Positions 45,320-55,816 of a stretch of DNA of 64,000 nt are shown in pieces. The DNA is from Ectobius pallidus. Taxonomy: Eukaryota > Arthropoda > Insecta > Blattodea > Ectobiidae. Positions within the stretch are counted from its first letter, which is position 1, and each line of letters begins with the position of its first letter. Below the pieces are notes generated by a model that worked only from the letters and a program-made list of their open reading frames with translations, did not search any database and was not told the DNA's origin. A program made the translations under genes and the position numbers. The stretch lies in contig CAXKWD010000002.1 in NCBI GenBank assembly GCA_964059195.1, positions 163,190,559 through 163,254,558 on the forward strand. The letters are read 5' to 3'.

Positions 45320-46477
45320 ATGGGCATTGACCTCGAAACATACCGCGCGCGTATAGGGACGTTCGGAAGGAGTAAAATAAAAAATAATAATAACGAACAA
45401 GTACAGTATTTATCAAAATGCGTATGGTTTTTTGGTATCATTATGGTGGCATTATTGGTAATAGGAGGTGTCGAAATGAACCCGGGCCCCCCAGGAAACA
45501 ATAGTGAAAGCAGTGACAACCCTACAACAGTGACGGACTTGCTCAAGAAAATGGACGAAAAAATAAACAAGAAATTAGAAGAGTTAAATAAGAAGATGGA
45601 CTATACACAAGGTATGTGGAATAACCTTCAAGAGAAATACGAAGACATGAAAAAAGACATTGACACCTTAAAAGAATTGAAGTGGACAACTCAAAAACTA
45701 GAAAAAGAGTCGAGGCTAAGGAATATCGTCATCTTCGGGATGGAAGAGAGAAATAGGGAGCGAAGAGTGGATACCTGTGCTCGTGTAACTGAATTTATAA
45801 AGACGGAATTAAACATGAACTTAACTGAGCTACACATCGAAAATGTATACCGCCTGGGCAAGGGAAGAAATCGACCGATTTTAGTGAAGTTCGTGAGTGG
45901 TATAACGAAGGACCAAGTGATGAGTAGGGCCCCTATGTTGAAAGGAAGAAGATTTAGACTCGACCATGATTATAGTTATGAAGAAAGAAGAACACGTAGA
46001 GAATTATTGCCATTTTTAAGAAAAGCAAGAAGTGAGGGAAAGTTCGCGGTTCTAGTAAAAGACAAGCTGCGGGTTGAACAAAGACTTTACGACTTGCATT
46101 TTTGCAAGAATAACATTACATTAGAACCGTTAAACAGAAGTCCAGCAGTAGATAAAGAAAACGTGCCCGGCGATACAACTCAGCCGGAGAAAACGATAAA
46201 GCTATCGCGCACAACACATGCTCGCCCGCAGGTCATAGACACCCCAGCACCGGAAATGGTTGACGTAAACAGTCAGTGTCAACAACTCGGTGCGTGTGCC
46301 ATCGATGGAAGGATTACCGCTGACATAGCTTCGAGACGGACTGTAAGTGATGACGAGATAATTTCATCGCCCCAGGGAAGTTTAATACAACTGGACAAGA
46401 CTAATAGTAGGGCTAGCAAACAAGCTTATAATCTCAGAAATTGGGCAACCCCACAGCCCAAGTTCTTTAAAAAATAG
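45320..46477 (+). CDS. LINE ORF1, 2A-like motif and RNA-binding protein
   Basis: 385 residues from ATG 45,320. A hydrophobic stretch (about 34-48, CVWFFGIIMVALLVI) leads into GGVEMNPGP at 49-57, which resembles the 2A ribosome-skipping consensus D(V/I)ExNPGP but has G for the D. A predicted coiled coil follows at about 70-125 (LLKKMDEKINKKLEELNKK). Next comes an RRM-like block (RNIVIFGMEERNRERR, about 130-145) and an L1-ORF1p-like C-terminal domain (YEERRTRRELLPFLRKAR). ORF1 proteins bind element RNA and help carry it. 2A-like sequences are known in several LINE groups, where they can release the N-terminal peptide or act as signal sequences. ORF1 ends in TAG at 46475-46477, in frame with ORF2. 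Confidence 0.85.
   Translation: MGIDLETYRARIGTFGRSKIKNNNNEQVQYLSKCVWFFGIIMVALLVIGGVEMNPGPPGNNSESSDNPTTVTDLLKKMDEKINKKLEELNKKMDYTQGMWNNLQEKYEDMKKDIDTLKELKWTTQKLEKESRLRNIVIFGMEERNRERRVDTCARVTEFIKTELNMNLTELHIENVYRLGKGRNRPILVKFVSGITKDQVMSRAPMLKGRRFRLDHDYSYEERRTRRELLPFLRKARSEGKFAVLVKDKLRVEQRLYDLHFCKNNITLEPLNRSPAVDKENVPGDTTQPEKTIKLSRTTHARPQVIDTPAPEMVDVNSQCQQLGACAIDGRITADIASRRTVSDDEIISSPQGSLIQLDKTNSRASKQAYNLRNWATPQPKFFKK
45464..45490 (+). other. 2A-like ribosome-skipping motif
   Basis: These nine codons encode GGVEMNPGP. The NPGP core and preceding GVE fit 2A peptides; the aspartate two residues before E in the consensus is glycine here. An upstream hydrophobic stretch is common in LINE-borne 2A sequences. 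Confidence 0.65.
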
Positions 46478-46498
46478 GATCAGTGCCAAGAGAAGGGT
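46475..46498 (+). other. Single in-frame UAG between ORF1 and ORF2
   Basis: ORF1 and ORF2 share a frame; only TAG (46475-46477) separates them, followed by gatcagtgccaagagaag without ATG. No start codon exists in any frame within the short spacer. Confidence 0.85.
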
Positions 46499-49400
46499 TT
46501 GAGCATCGGTCTCCTCAATGTCGAAGGGATACGGAATAGTCTAAAAAATGGGGAACTTCAGAATATAATAAAGAATTATCACTTTTTTTGCGTGGTCGAG
46601 ACATGGTTGAAACAGAACGAATCGATTAAGATAAAGGGATATGAATGTATAGCTCAAAATAAAGACAAGAAAAGTAAATTTGGGCGACATCCAGGGGGAC
46701 TAATGATTATAATTAGGAACGACTTAATGAAAAATATAGAAAAAATAGATAGCACGAACGAAGAAAGCTTATGGGTAGGACTAAAGAATAATAAAGGGGA
46801 AATGGAGTTATTATTAGGTGTTACTTATCACCACCCTAAGGGTTCACCGTATTTTAACAATAAATTTTACGATAAATTAAATAAGGAGCTAGATGATATG
46901 AGGACAATTTATAAAGCAAATTATGTGTGCATAACTGGGGATTTTAACAGTAGAACAGGTAAGCAAGATCCAACTACTTTCAGCCCTGAAGTTAACATTG
47001 ACCCCAACGGTATAAACCGTGATTTCCCGACCAGAATGAGTAAGGACATGGTAATAAATGATGAAGGGATAAAATTGATAGATTTTTGTGCAGAGAACGG
47101 ATTAATCTTTTTAAATGGCAATTACGGATCAGATATTTATGGTAATTTTACATTCGCAAATGAGCAGGGTGCGAGCATAGTTGATTATATATTAGTATCA
47201 CATTTTTTAGGGGATAAGATAAAAGATTTCGGAATATCTGAGGTGGTTTACAGTCCTCATATGATATTATCGGCCGAGTTAGACTTGGACATAGGCAACG
47301 AGGAGGACCCTCTCAGACCCTCCTCAGTGAGTGAGGATAAATATTGCATAGTAAATACGAGAAGAACTTATGTGTGGACCGAAGAGAACAGTGATTGCTT
47401 TAAGTCAATCCTGAATGATAGTAGTTCTGAGTTGTTAGAAATAGGAATACAATATTTCTTAGATCAAGGCAATACTGACGGTGCTGCACAGTTGCTTTAT
47501 AGAGCCATAGAAAGGTGTAGTGTGGTGAAGGTAAGCAAACATACAGGCCCCTCACGGAATATCTCATGGTATGATTTAGAATGCAAAAATATGAGATCAC
47601 AATTAAGATTAGCTTATAAGAGGTGGTGCAAGACAAAAGGTAGATCTAGTGAGAGTCCTGAAAAAACGTGTTACATGGATATGAAAAATCAGTATAAAAA
47701 ATTACTAATAGTGAAAAAGGAACTTTTTCATAACAAAGAGAGTGCGAAAATAAATAACTGGTTAACTAGCAATAGCACATCAGAAATATGGAATTATCTT
47801 AAGAGGTTGAAATATAATACTACTAGGAATTTAACTATAAACGAAGAGTCATGGGTCAATCATTTTTCCGAATTATTTCAGCTTAGAGAAGCAAGTAGGC
47901 CCACATATCATAATATACATGTATATCCATGTATGAATTATATTGAAGGATTAGACAACGAGATTAACAAATACGAAGTTAGTAGGATAATCAAAAAAGC
48001 TAGGGCCAGGAAATCACCGGGCATGGATGGAATTCAAACACAGGTATGGAAAAAAATGTGTGAAAATCAGAGATGGCTAGAGATATTAACTAAATTCTTT
48101 AACAAAATTAAAATGACGAATCAAATACCAGAATCATGGAAAAAAGCTATTGTAGTGCCTATATACAAGAATAAAGGTGATACTCAAAACCCCAGCAATT
48201 ACAGAGGCATAAGCCTGTTGACAGCAGTATCTAAATTATACACGGGAATTTTAGCAAATAGGTTAACCGAATGGCTAGAAGCACATAACTTAATATCCCA
48301 ATGGCAAAGCGGGTTTAGGAAAAACAAGAGAACTGTTGACAATTTATTTATTTTGCAAGCTGTGACAGATAAATACCTTAGTAAAAAAAGGGGGAAAATT
48401 TATTGGTGCTTTATTGATTTACAAAAAGCATTTGACACAGTTAATAGGGATCAATTGTGGTATAAACTTAGAAAAATAGGTTTAAGTGACATGTTTACAA
48501 ACAATATAGCTGCATTGTATGATAATATAGAATTTTGTGTAAGAATTAACCAATACGGTAGCAATACGAGGATGATTAACCAAAGAACGGGTGTCAGGCA
48601 AGGGTGCAACCTTAGCCCCCAGTTGTTCAATATATTCATAAACGACATTTTTGACGAGGTAGAAACAACTAGCAATCACCTACCAACAGTTATGAACGTA
48701 TTTATTCCAGGAATAAAATTTGCAGATGACTTAGTATTAACGGCAATTACACCCATAGGTTTACAAAGAAGTATTGATGCAGTCAATAAATTTTGTAACG
48801 ACTGGAGTCTAAAAATTAACATTGACAAAACCAATATTCTAGTCTGCAAAAATGGCAATAAACTAAGTAAGTGGGAAAAATGGAGCATAGATAATAAAGC
48901 TATAAAGTGTGTAAATTGTATAAAATATTTAGGAATAATTTTTAATAATAAGGGATCTTGGGAACTTCAAAACAAGGCTGCATGGAACAATGGCAAAGTA
49001 GCTATGAATGCTATATACAATTGCTCAACCAAACTACCCGAAATCAGATTCAAAATGTTAAACAGGTTATATAAAGCAATAGTTGAATCAAAAATGTTAT
49101 ATGGAAGTGAAGTGTGGGGGGAAATTAATTCTTGGAAATATATGGATATGATGAGAGCCAGGTTCTGCAAACAAATATTGCAGGTACCAAGATACTCATC
49201 AAATGAAGCAGCTCGATATGAATTAGGATATGACAGTAGTATGGGGGTCATTTTAAGCAAAATTTTAAGGTATTACAGATACATCTGGGAAAAAGACAAT
49301 GAAGATATAGTGAAAATCTGCTTCCAAGCCCAAGTGAGTGATAATGGCAATCGAAACAGAATACAGTACATTAGGAAAACATTAGATGAGATAGGATTAA

Positions 49401-49909
49401 AGTGGATATGGAATTCAGTATTGAACAAGGAGAAAAACATCAATGTGATTTCAAAAATAGTTATTAAAAGATGTAATGATATACAAAGGCAGAACCATTT
49501 TGCCGTAATGAGGGAAAAGAAATCTTTAGTATTTTACATCAAAATGAAGGAAATGTGGGGTATGGAAAATTATGTGAATGATTGCTCGAAGAAACAAAAA
49601 GCTGGGCTAGCATGGTGGAGATTAGGGATATGGAAGCTTAGAGGGGCAAGAAGAAATTTTGAGAAAGGCCGTTGCCCATTATGTCTTAGTAATGAAGATG
49701 CAGAACATATAATTTTAAGTTGTCCCGAAACTGAAACGTTACGACATAAGTTTTTAAATAAAAAAATGTTAAAATTAAATAAAGAAGTGGCATATAAGAA
49801 ATTATCTGTAACAAAAAACACCAAAACACTAAAGGAACTGGGAAATATTTTGTACATAGTTAAAATAAAATGGGAAAATCAAATTAGTTGCTTAAGAGAA
49901 ATTGGTTAG
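46499..49909 (+). CDS. LINE ORF2, APE endonuclease and reverse transcriptase
   Basis: The frame is open from 46,478, directly after the ORF1 stop, and continues about 1,140 residues; numbering here starts at 46,499. Endonuclease motifs are LLNVEGIRN, VETWLKQ, CITGDFNSRTG and SIVDYILVS, with SPHM in place of the usual SDH. RT motifs are KSPGMDGIQ, YRGISLLTAVSKLY, CFIDLQKAFDTVNRDQL, GVRQGCNLSPQLFNIFIND and FADD at 741-744. A CCHC knuckle (CPLCLSNEDAEHIILSC) lies near the C-terminus. The first in-frame ATG is residue 69, inside the endonuclease, so a full protein needs UAG readthrough, a non-AUG start, or reinitiation. The loss of the endonuclease SDH aspartate would weaken or abolish nicking. 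Confidence 0.9.
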   Translation: MSIGLLNVEGIRNSLKNGELQNIIKNYHFFCVVETWLKQNESIKIKGYECIAQNKDKKSKFGRHPGGLMIIIRNDLMKNIEKIDSTNEESLWVGLKNNKGEMELLLGVTYHHPKGSPYFNNKFYDKLNKELDDMRTIYKANYVCITGDFNSRTGKQDPTTFSPEVNIDPNGINRDFPTRMSKDMVINDEGIKLIDFCAENGLIFLNGNYGSDIYGNFTFANEQGASIVDYILVSHFLGDKIKDFGISEVVYSPHMILSAELDLDIGNEEDPLRPSSVSEDKYCIVNTRRTYVWTEENSDCFKSILNDSSSELLEIGIQYFLDQGNTDGAAQLLYRAIERCSVVKVSKHTGPSRNISWYDLECKNMRSQLRLAYKRWCKTKGRSSESPEKTCYMDMKNQYKKLLIVKKELFHNKESAKINNWLTSNSTSEIWNYLKRLKYNTTRNLTINEESWVNHFSELFQLREASRPTYHNIHVYPCMNYIEGLDNEINKYEVSRIIKKARARKSPGMDGIQTQVWKKMCENQRWLEILTKFFNKIKMTNQIPESWKKAIVVPIYKNKGDTQNPSNYRGISLLTAVSKLYTGILANRLTEWLEAHNLISQWQSGFRKNKRTVDNLFILQAVTDKYLSKKRGKIYWCFIDLQKAFDTVNRDQLWYKLRKIGLSDMFTNNIAALYDNIEFCVRINQYGSNTRMINQRTGVRQGCNLSPQLFNIFINDIFDEVETTSNHLPTVMNVFIPGIKFADDLVLTAITPIGLQRSIDAVNKFCNDWSLKINIDKTNILVCKNGNKLSKWEKWSIDNKAIKCVNCIKYLGIIFNNKGSWELQNKAAWNNGKVAMNAIYNCSTKLPEIRFKMLNRLYKAIVESKMLYGSEVWGEINSWKYMDMMRARFCKQILQVPRYSSNEAARYELGYDSSMGVILSKILRYYRYIWEKDNEDIVKICFQAQVSDNGNRNRIQYIRKTLDEIGLKWIWNSVLNKEKNINVISKIVIKRCNDIQRQNHFAVMREKKSLVFYIKMKEMWGMENYVNDCSKKQKAGLAWWRLGIWKLRGARRNFEKGRCPLCLSNEDAEHIILSCPETETLRHKFLNKKMLKLNKEVAYKKLSVTKNTKTLKELGNILYIVKIKWENQISCLREIG

Positions 49910-50085
49910 AAATGGTAAGGGGATATACTTTCAAAAGGTAAACATTTATTAGTAGTAGTATTGATTGTAGATGTATTGATTTTAGATATATGTGTTTTTT
50001 TTATGTATGCAGACGCCCTTTGGTGAAAAAACTTTCTGTAACACCAGGGGTGATCTTTTGTACAACGCCAGATACAAGAATAAAT

Positions 50086-50105
50086 CATTCATTCATTCAT
50101 TCATT
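50086..50105 (+). repeat. (ATTC)n tail of the LINE
   Basis: Five tetramers form the 3' end of the LINE immediately before the target duplication. Simple-repeat tails replace poly(A) in several LINE clades. Confidence 0.85.
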
Positions 50106-50856
50106 CTAATGGATTTCGTGCAATCAGGATCTATGTAATGCCATCTGGAGATATTACATGACCTAAGGACAAACGAGAAGAAGCTAGGGTAACCTTAGCT
50201 GGATTAACTGTCAACCCTGCGTCCTTCAGACGGTTAAGTACAATACAAATATGATCGATATGCTCTTCAAAGGTGTTAGAATAAACGACCAGTTCGTCCA
50301 AATAATGAAAAACGAAGTCAAACTTTACATTTGAAAAAGTTTGATCTAATAACCTCGTCAGCACCTGAGCGCCAGTAGCTAGTCCAAATGGTACCCTGGT
50401 AAATTCGTTCAGATCCCAATCGGTACTAAAGGCAGTAAGCCTTCGAGACTCCTTCGTTAAAGGAATTTGATAATAGGCTTGATTCAAGTCGAACGCGTTA
50501 AAGTAATTAGCCTTCCCAAACCAGCTGAAGGATGGGTGTATATCGGGCAAAGGAACTGAATCAATTTTGATCTTAGAATTTAAATACCTATAATCCACGA
50601 TGGGTCTAAACTTCCCTTCCCCCTTCTCAACTAAGAAAATGGGACTGCTATAATTTGAACAAGATGTAGTAATGACGCCATCATCCAACATTTCCTTGAC
50701 TACTTGCCTCATAATTTTGAACTTAGGAGGAGACAATCTATACGGCGGCCGACGAACTGGAACCTGGTCCAATAATTCAATTTCATACTCGAGCAATTGT
50801 GTAAGACCCAATTTAGATGTCAATACCTCAGGATAAAGTTCTATAATACCGCTCAA
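50106..50856 (-). pseudogene. Gypsy reverse transcriptase
   Basis: The minus-strand frame has the Ty3/gypsy RT blocks RPPYRLSPPK, SPIFLVEKGEGKFRPIVDYR, NYFNAFDLNQAYYQIPL and TRVPFGLATGAQVLTRLLDQ. The catalytic box is YLDE in place of YLDD, so the enzyme is probably dead. It ends with the conserved LGHVISPDGIT, and then the sequence is broken by the LINE at 50,105. The continuation lies at 44,855-45,256. Confidence 0.88.
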
Positions 50857-50859
50857 AAT

Positions 50860-51640
50860 CTATTTTTGTTCCTGTGACAAGTGCGCTAAACAAATCCCTT
50901 GTGGGCCAAGATCAGTTCCCGAAAAAGTTTCGGCACCAGTCGACAAAATAATTTCCTTCTTTTTGCAAGACACAACCCCGCCAGAAAATGGATCCTTAAT
51001 AAAAGGAATTTTAACCTCAGGTGAGAATTTGAAGTATACATGTTCCTTGCTAAAATCCAAAATTAAACCAGAAAATTCGCTAAAGGGCACCCCCAAAATT
51101 AATCTTACAGACAAATAAGGAGCAATCCAAAACTTTTTTTCCAGGAAAAGCCAGCAATCTTGATTCTAATTACGGCTCACCCCAAAAATTTCATAGGCGA
51201 GGAATTAGCAACAAAGCAAGAAATGTTAGTCTTTTGTAGCGGCATACGTTTATGATTCTTTCCCAAATTGTGATAAATAAAGTCTGACATAATGTTAATT
51301 GTTGAACCACTATCGATCAAAGCCATTACATCCAAATCACCACACTCAGTGCGAATATAGGGTAACGATTTTCCCGAAAAACCTTTCACACGGGCTCTGT
51401 CCTCCTCACCAGTAGAATGACAGACTTTTCGGCCAAATGTCATGGGCGCCTGCCAGAAGACCCATTCTGTTGTCCCCCACGAGGTGGTCTCTGAGGAAAA
51501 TCTCGCAAAATATTCCCAATTCTACGACAGTAGAAACAGGATGTGCGTTCAGTGGCATTAACTGGCTGCCTAACAGGTTCTCTAGCGGCAAGATGTTCCG
51601 ACTGAAAAGGAAAATTAGAACGAGTGTTTTCCGACCTTAG
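50860..51640 (-). pseudogene. Gypsy protease and nucleocapsid remnants
   Basis: The frame 51,443-51,177 contains LDVMALIDSGSTINIMSD, an aspartic protease with its DSG triad. The frame 51,114-50,860 continues the protease-RT linker. Upstream, around 51,540-51,490, another frame reads CFYCRRIGNILRDF, a nucleocapsid zinc knuckle whose histidine and last cysteine are lost. The pieces are in different frames, separated by stops, consistent with age. Confidence 0.75.
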
Positions 51641-51914
51641 AATCAGAAAACGCGACTGAATTCAATTTCGCAAACAAGGAATCTAGTTCCAAAAAATTAC
51701 TCGGTCTTTTTTAAAAAACTATCATGCTCCTTGTACGTGGTATACCATCCAATATATTTTCAACTACTTGAGCTTCGGACTCAACCAGGCGGAAAACGGC
51801 TGCATAACCCCGAATGTCTTTCACAAACTCTCACTTTCTCTTTGAACCCTGTAATAGAATTTATTCACCAAGCCAGATCTAGCCCGAGGTGGAAAATGGA
51901 AATTTAATAGAACG

Positions 51915-52719
51915 TCATACAACTAGCACAAATTCATATTGTCCCTCACAGCCTTTCAAACTCCCTTTTAATCTGGCAAAGCTTAGGGTCAAAACCTGTG
52001 TCTGACTGAGAGCAAAGATTTCCACCTGAGTTCTAAGCTCTATGATGAATAGCAAAATCTTTACAATTGCGTCCAATGAATGGTCACTAAATCGCTCCAA
52101 TTCATCTAGTAATTTGCCGAGAGGACGTGGTAATTTACGAAAATCTTGAATTGGATTAAATTCAGAATCACCTACAACTGGTGCTGGAGACTGTTCAGAA
52201 TTAAGGCTAACTAACCGCCCACTACCAACAAATGGATTTGAGGAACCCGTACCAATAGCAGGAGGAACCACGGACTGGCTGGTGTACAACCCACTAATTA
52301 AACTTTCTCCTGATTGCGGTTTAATTTTTTCTTTTTCCTGACAAATTTCTTGACGAAGTGACAGTAAAGATTTTGAAAAATCAGCGGACATCTCTAACTG
52401 TAATAAGTCAGTTATCCTATTCAGAATGTAGTCCAACTTAGGTTGAAGTCGTTTCACTTGCTTTGGGGAAAACCCCCCTTCCTCTCCTAGCTCACGGCAA
52501 AACTTCTTCGTTTTTTGCGATAAGCGCTGGAATTTCAGTCTGAGGCTTAAAATTCTTTAAATTCGCCGGATCTACAGGCGAAGCTATATTATCTTTCAAT
52601 AATTTAGACAAATTATAAACTGGGTCATCTGGATCAATTTTCACTCCCCGAACCAACAGTTCGTAAACCAAATCTGCCTTCAAAAGAAATTCATTTGGGA
52701 CATAAGTTCTATTGCTCAT
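51915..52719 (-). pseudogene. Gypsy Gag remnants
   Basis: The frame 52,719-52,492 begins MSNRTYVPNEFLLKADLVYE and is followed, after a frame break, by 52,457-51,915 (FSKSLLSLRQEICQEKEK ... PIQDFRKLPRPLGKLLDELE). Their place before protease and RT on the same strand, and the helical composition, support Gag. I see no diagnostic motif of my own in them, so the call depends on context. Confidence 0.65.
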
Positions 52720-52764
52720 AGCGAACTCTAATACTGCGCACCGAAAAGATAAAATCTAACCCGG

Positions 52765-53640
52765 AAGGCTATTAGCATAGAATAAATTCAATTCCAAATT
52801 TAGTTTAACTATTACAAAAAAATTCAAAGACTATCAGGATAGTATATATCCAACACGAAGTTTAACTATCACAACAGATTTCAAAGACTATAAAGATAGT
52901 ATAAATATAGTACGGTATTTACTATTAACTAACTGTCATCACTTGACAATTTAAATTTATCTCACATGCTCCAAATGCTGGTTAGGATAGAATAAATTCA
53001 ACCCGGAAATTTATTTTTGAACTCCTTATCAAATCTTACAAAAGCTATTCAGATAAATAATTCAAATCTGACTTTTTTCTATTACCAAAGATTGAAAGTT
53101 TTTTAAGACAGAATAAATCCAACCCGGAATTTTAAAGATAGAATAAATCTAACATGGAATTTATTTTCAAATCACGATCATCAAATTTTTCCAAAACTTG
53201 TTCAGATAGAACAATACAACCCTGAATTTATTTTTAGCTCACTATCATCAAATGTTTCAAACTGTTCGGATAGAATAAATCCAACAAGGAATTTATGTTT
53301 AAATTACTTTCATCAAAATTTTCAACAGCTGGTAAGACAAAATAAATCCAATCCGGAATTTGTTTTTATATCACTGCCAGGTAATATTTCAAGAGAGTAT
53401 AAAAACACAATAAATTCAAATTAAATTTAAATTCATCTCACTGTTAGCAAATGTTATAAAAAGTACTAAGATTGAATAAATGCAACCTGAAATCACTATT
53501 TAACTCAATGTAAGGAAAAAAATTACGGTTATAATGAAATAAATCCAACCCAGAATATATGTTTACTGTAATCGAATACGTCAAAGTCTATTAGCATAGA
53601 AAAGATTCACTGCCCAGTTATTTTAACTAACTGTCATGTA
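52765..53640. repeat. Degenerate tandem array in the gypsy leader
   Basis: About a dozen degenerate copies of a 60-80-bp unit run head to tail. The unit consensus contains gatagaataaatccaacc, cggaatttatttttaaa and tcactatcatcaaa. They lie just upstream of Gag on the gypsy's coding strand, that is, in its 5' leader. Divergence between units is considerable, so the array is as old as the element. Confidence 0.75.
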
Positions 53641-55816
53641 AAATTTCAGTTGAACAAGCCCAACATCAGACTGAATTAAATAAATGAACAATAATGCGGA
53701 AATCCCCAAAATGTCAAACTTCAGTCTAGGCAAGCAGAATCCAACCAAATCAGAAGTTTAAGGTCAAGTTACTCAGACTCATTAAGGCTCTTTCAACTAA
53801 TTAAACTGAACTTCATCAAAAATATTTGAAAAGCAGAACGACAAATTTTGTATCATACAAAGATGTTATCCAGCCAGCACTCAGGAACTAGACCTAATAG
53901 CAAATCATGGAAATTTAAGTTACCGTACTATATAATGAGAAGAGAATTACAAATGCAAATTTTAAGCAGCAAAAGTAATTAATAAGAAAAGCAGAGCCGG
54001 TAAATTTACAAGAACCTAGTTACTAACCTAACCACGCTCTGCAGTAACACGTACTTTGTGCCGAAGCACAGATTTTTAACTTCCTATAAACCAAGGAAAT
54101 TAAGGAATGGGGAAGCAGGTCAGAGAGGTACTTAAGTAAACAGTGAGACGACTCTGAAAATACTTCACTGGTAACTGGACCAGATACTAATCAAATTAAA
54201 ATAATTAATAATAATTCAAGATAAATTCAATTTTGTAGATACAATTTATTCTGAATCAGGTAACAATTATTTCAAGCAAAATTTAAAACATTCTGAAGCA
54301 TCTAGAACATCTTACTTATTCGGTGGTTTTCCGTCACACTCAAAATGACGCTTGGGCTCTTTATTTAATATACAAGAACCCCAACATACATATATGTACA
54401 TATAAATTATTTACAAATCTTAGCTCAACGGGCCCGAATACCCGTTCAGAAAATTCACAAATTTCCACAAATTATTTATTTTCAGATTAAAAATTTATTT
54501 ACATGCACTTTCAAGTACTCCACAGGGTCTGACCATAGTTTATTTATCTGGTTATATCCATTACTACAGGGATCAAACTCGAGGTCGTCTAAAACTCGGT
54601 TAGGCTTGTTTTCTTTTTAATTCAGAACTGAATTAGTGCCACCTTGCGTATTTTAATTTTACAATGCTTTTGATAATCCACGGAACCTACCGGTCATTAT
54701 CTAGTTGGGGCTAAGCCAACACAGCATACGGCAAAGCAATGAGAGAAAACCATTAAATTTTGTAAAGTTCATCTTTATTCCCCCGCTGAACTATAGAACC
54801 AAACTCCTACTCCTTGAATTTAATTTAGAAAACTTTGGGAGGCAAATTTCCAAGCCGAAAATAACTATAAAAACGCAGTACAAAATTCCCCTTATATAAA
54901 ACCCCGAAATTACAAACTGAAACTAACAAATTTTGATGGCCGAAAATTCACAGGTGAGCTTCAGTTAATTACAGAACAAATCCAATGAAAGGAAAACACC
55001 TGAGAAATATGTCTCCATGACAGGCCTCCACACAACACAAAAGAAAAAACAACTAGACACTTCGAACTCCAGCAATAGACTGAGCTTCGCAAATAGCACA
55101 CGCATAGCGCACAAACCGGCTTCCCCTCCCTCTCATTAGCATAAGACCTTTTTACATAAGTGAACACAACGCCACATACAGGGTTTCGGCCGAATTAATA
55201 CCAGTATCGGAAGAGAAGCGCTACAGAGCAGGAAATCACAAGCTTAACCAGTAAACATGTTACATTTACCTACAATTTTAATAAGACAAAATGGAGGTAA
55301 GAGTGAAACATATATAAATTTGATATGACCGTACATATTACGGCTCATCGTGCAAAATGTCATATGTTAAATATAAAAATTTATTTCATCCTCTAAACAT
55401 GGATTATTTGGTTGTTGCATATAACTGCCAATTATTGCAAGTTTCTGACCAATAGGAGCCCAGTAATCCAACATTTACAAAATGTCTCAAGTTCTTTCCC
55501 CGTTCAGTATTTACTGCAATTTGTCTCATGTCAAACTCATATCTCAGTCCATGTGCTAGGAGCAATTACTCAAATATTTTGGTGAGTACTTTGGTGAGTA
55601 AAATATATTTTCTTTCATTATAATTTACTGGTAATATTGGTAATGTGTTATTATTACTTTCAGTTTTTTCCCTTTCCTGAAAACTTCGTAGTTAACATAC
55701 GACATTTTACACGAACACCAACGATATACGTCTGTTCACTATTATCACATTTTAAAATGGCCACCCCAATGTATACATCGGTAGAGCTAGAATATTAGCT
55801 GAATGTTCCAATTTTA
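53641..55816. other. Probable gypsy leader/LTR zone and unassigned DNA
   Basis: The gypsy 5' end and LTR should lie in this stretch, but with no surviving 3' LTR to compare I cannot set boundaries. A candidate polyadenylation signal of the minus strand (aataaagagccc) is near 54,355. ORFs here show no motif. Confidence 0.4.

Larger units (their letters stand above)
45257..50105 (+). mobile_element. Nearly full-length LINE nested in the gypsy element
   Basis: The 4.85-kb element is flanked by the 12-bp duplication ctaatggatttc (45245-45256 and 50106-50117). Removing it restores the gypsy reading frame neighbourhood. It begins cagtcttgtatcagctattg, has two ORFs and ends in an (ATTC)n tail instead of poly(A). 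Both ORFs are free of internal stops, so the insertion is much younger than the gypsy host. The presence of a leader before ORF1 suggests it is full length or nearly so. The clade is uncertain: ORF1 with a 2A-like motif and an L1-type RNA-binding region, and an APE-endonuclease ORF2, suggest the CR1/L2/Ingi part of the LINE tree. Confidence 0.92.

Noticed and set aside
52765..53640. CRISPR array, because of regular repeats
   Set aside because: The repeats are degenerate without constant spacers, and the window is eukaryotic with transposons throughout.
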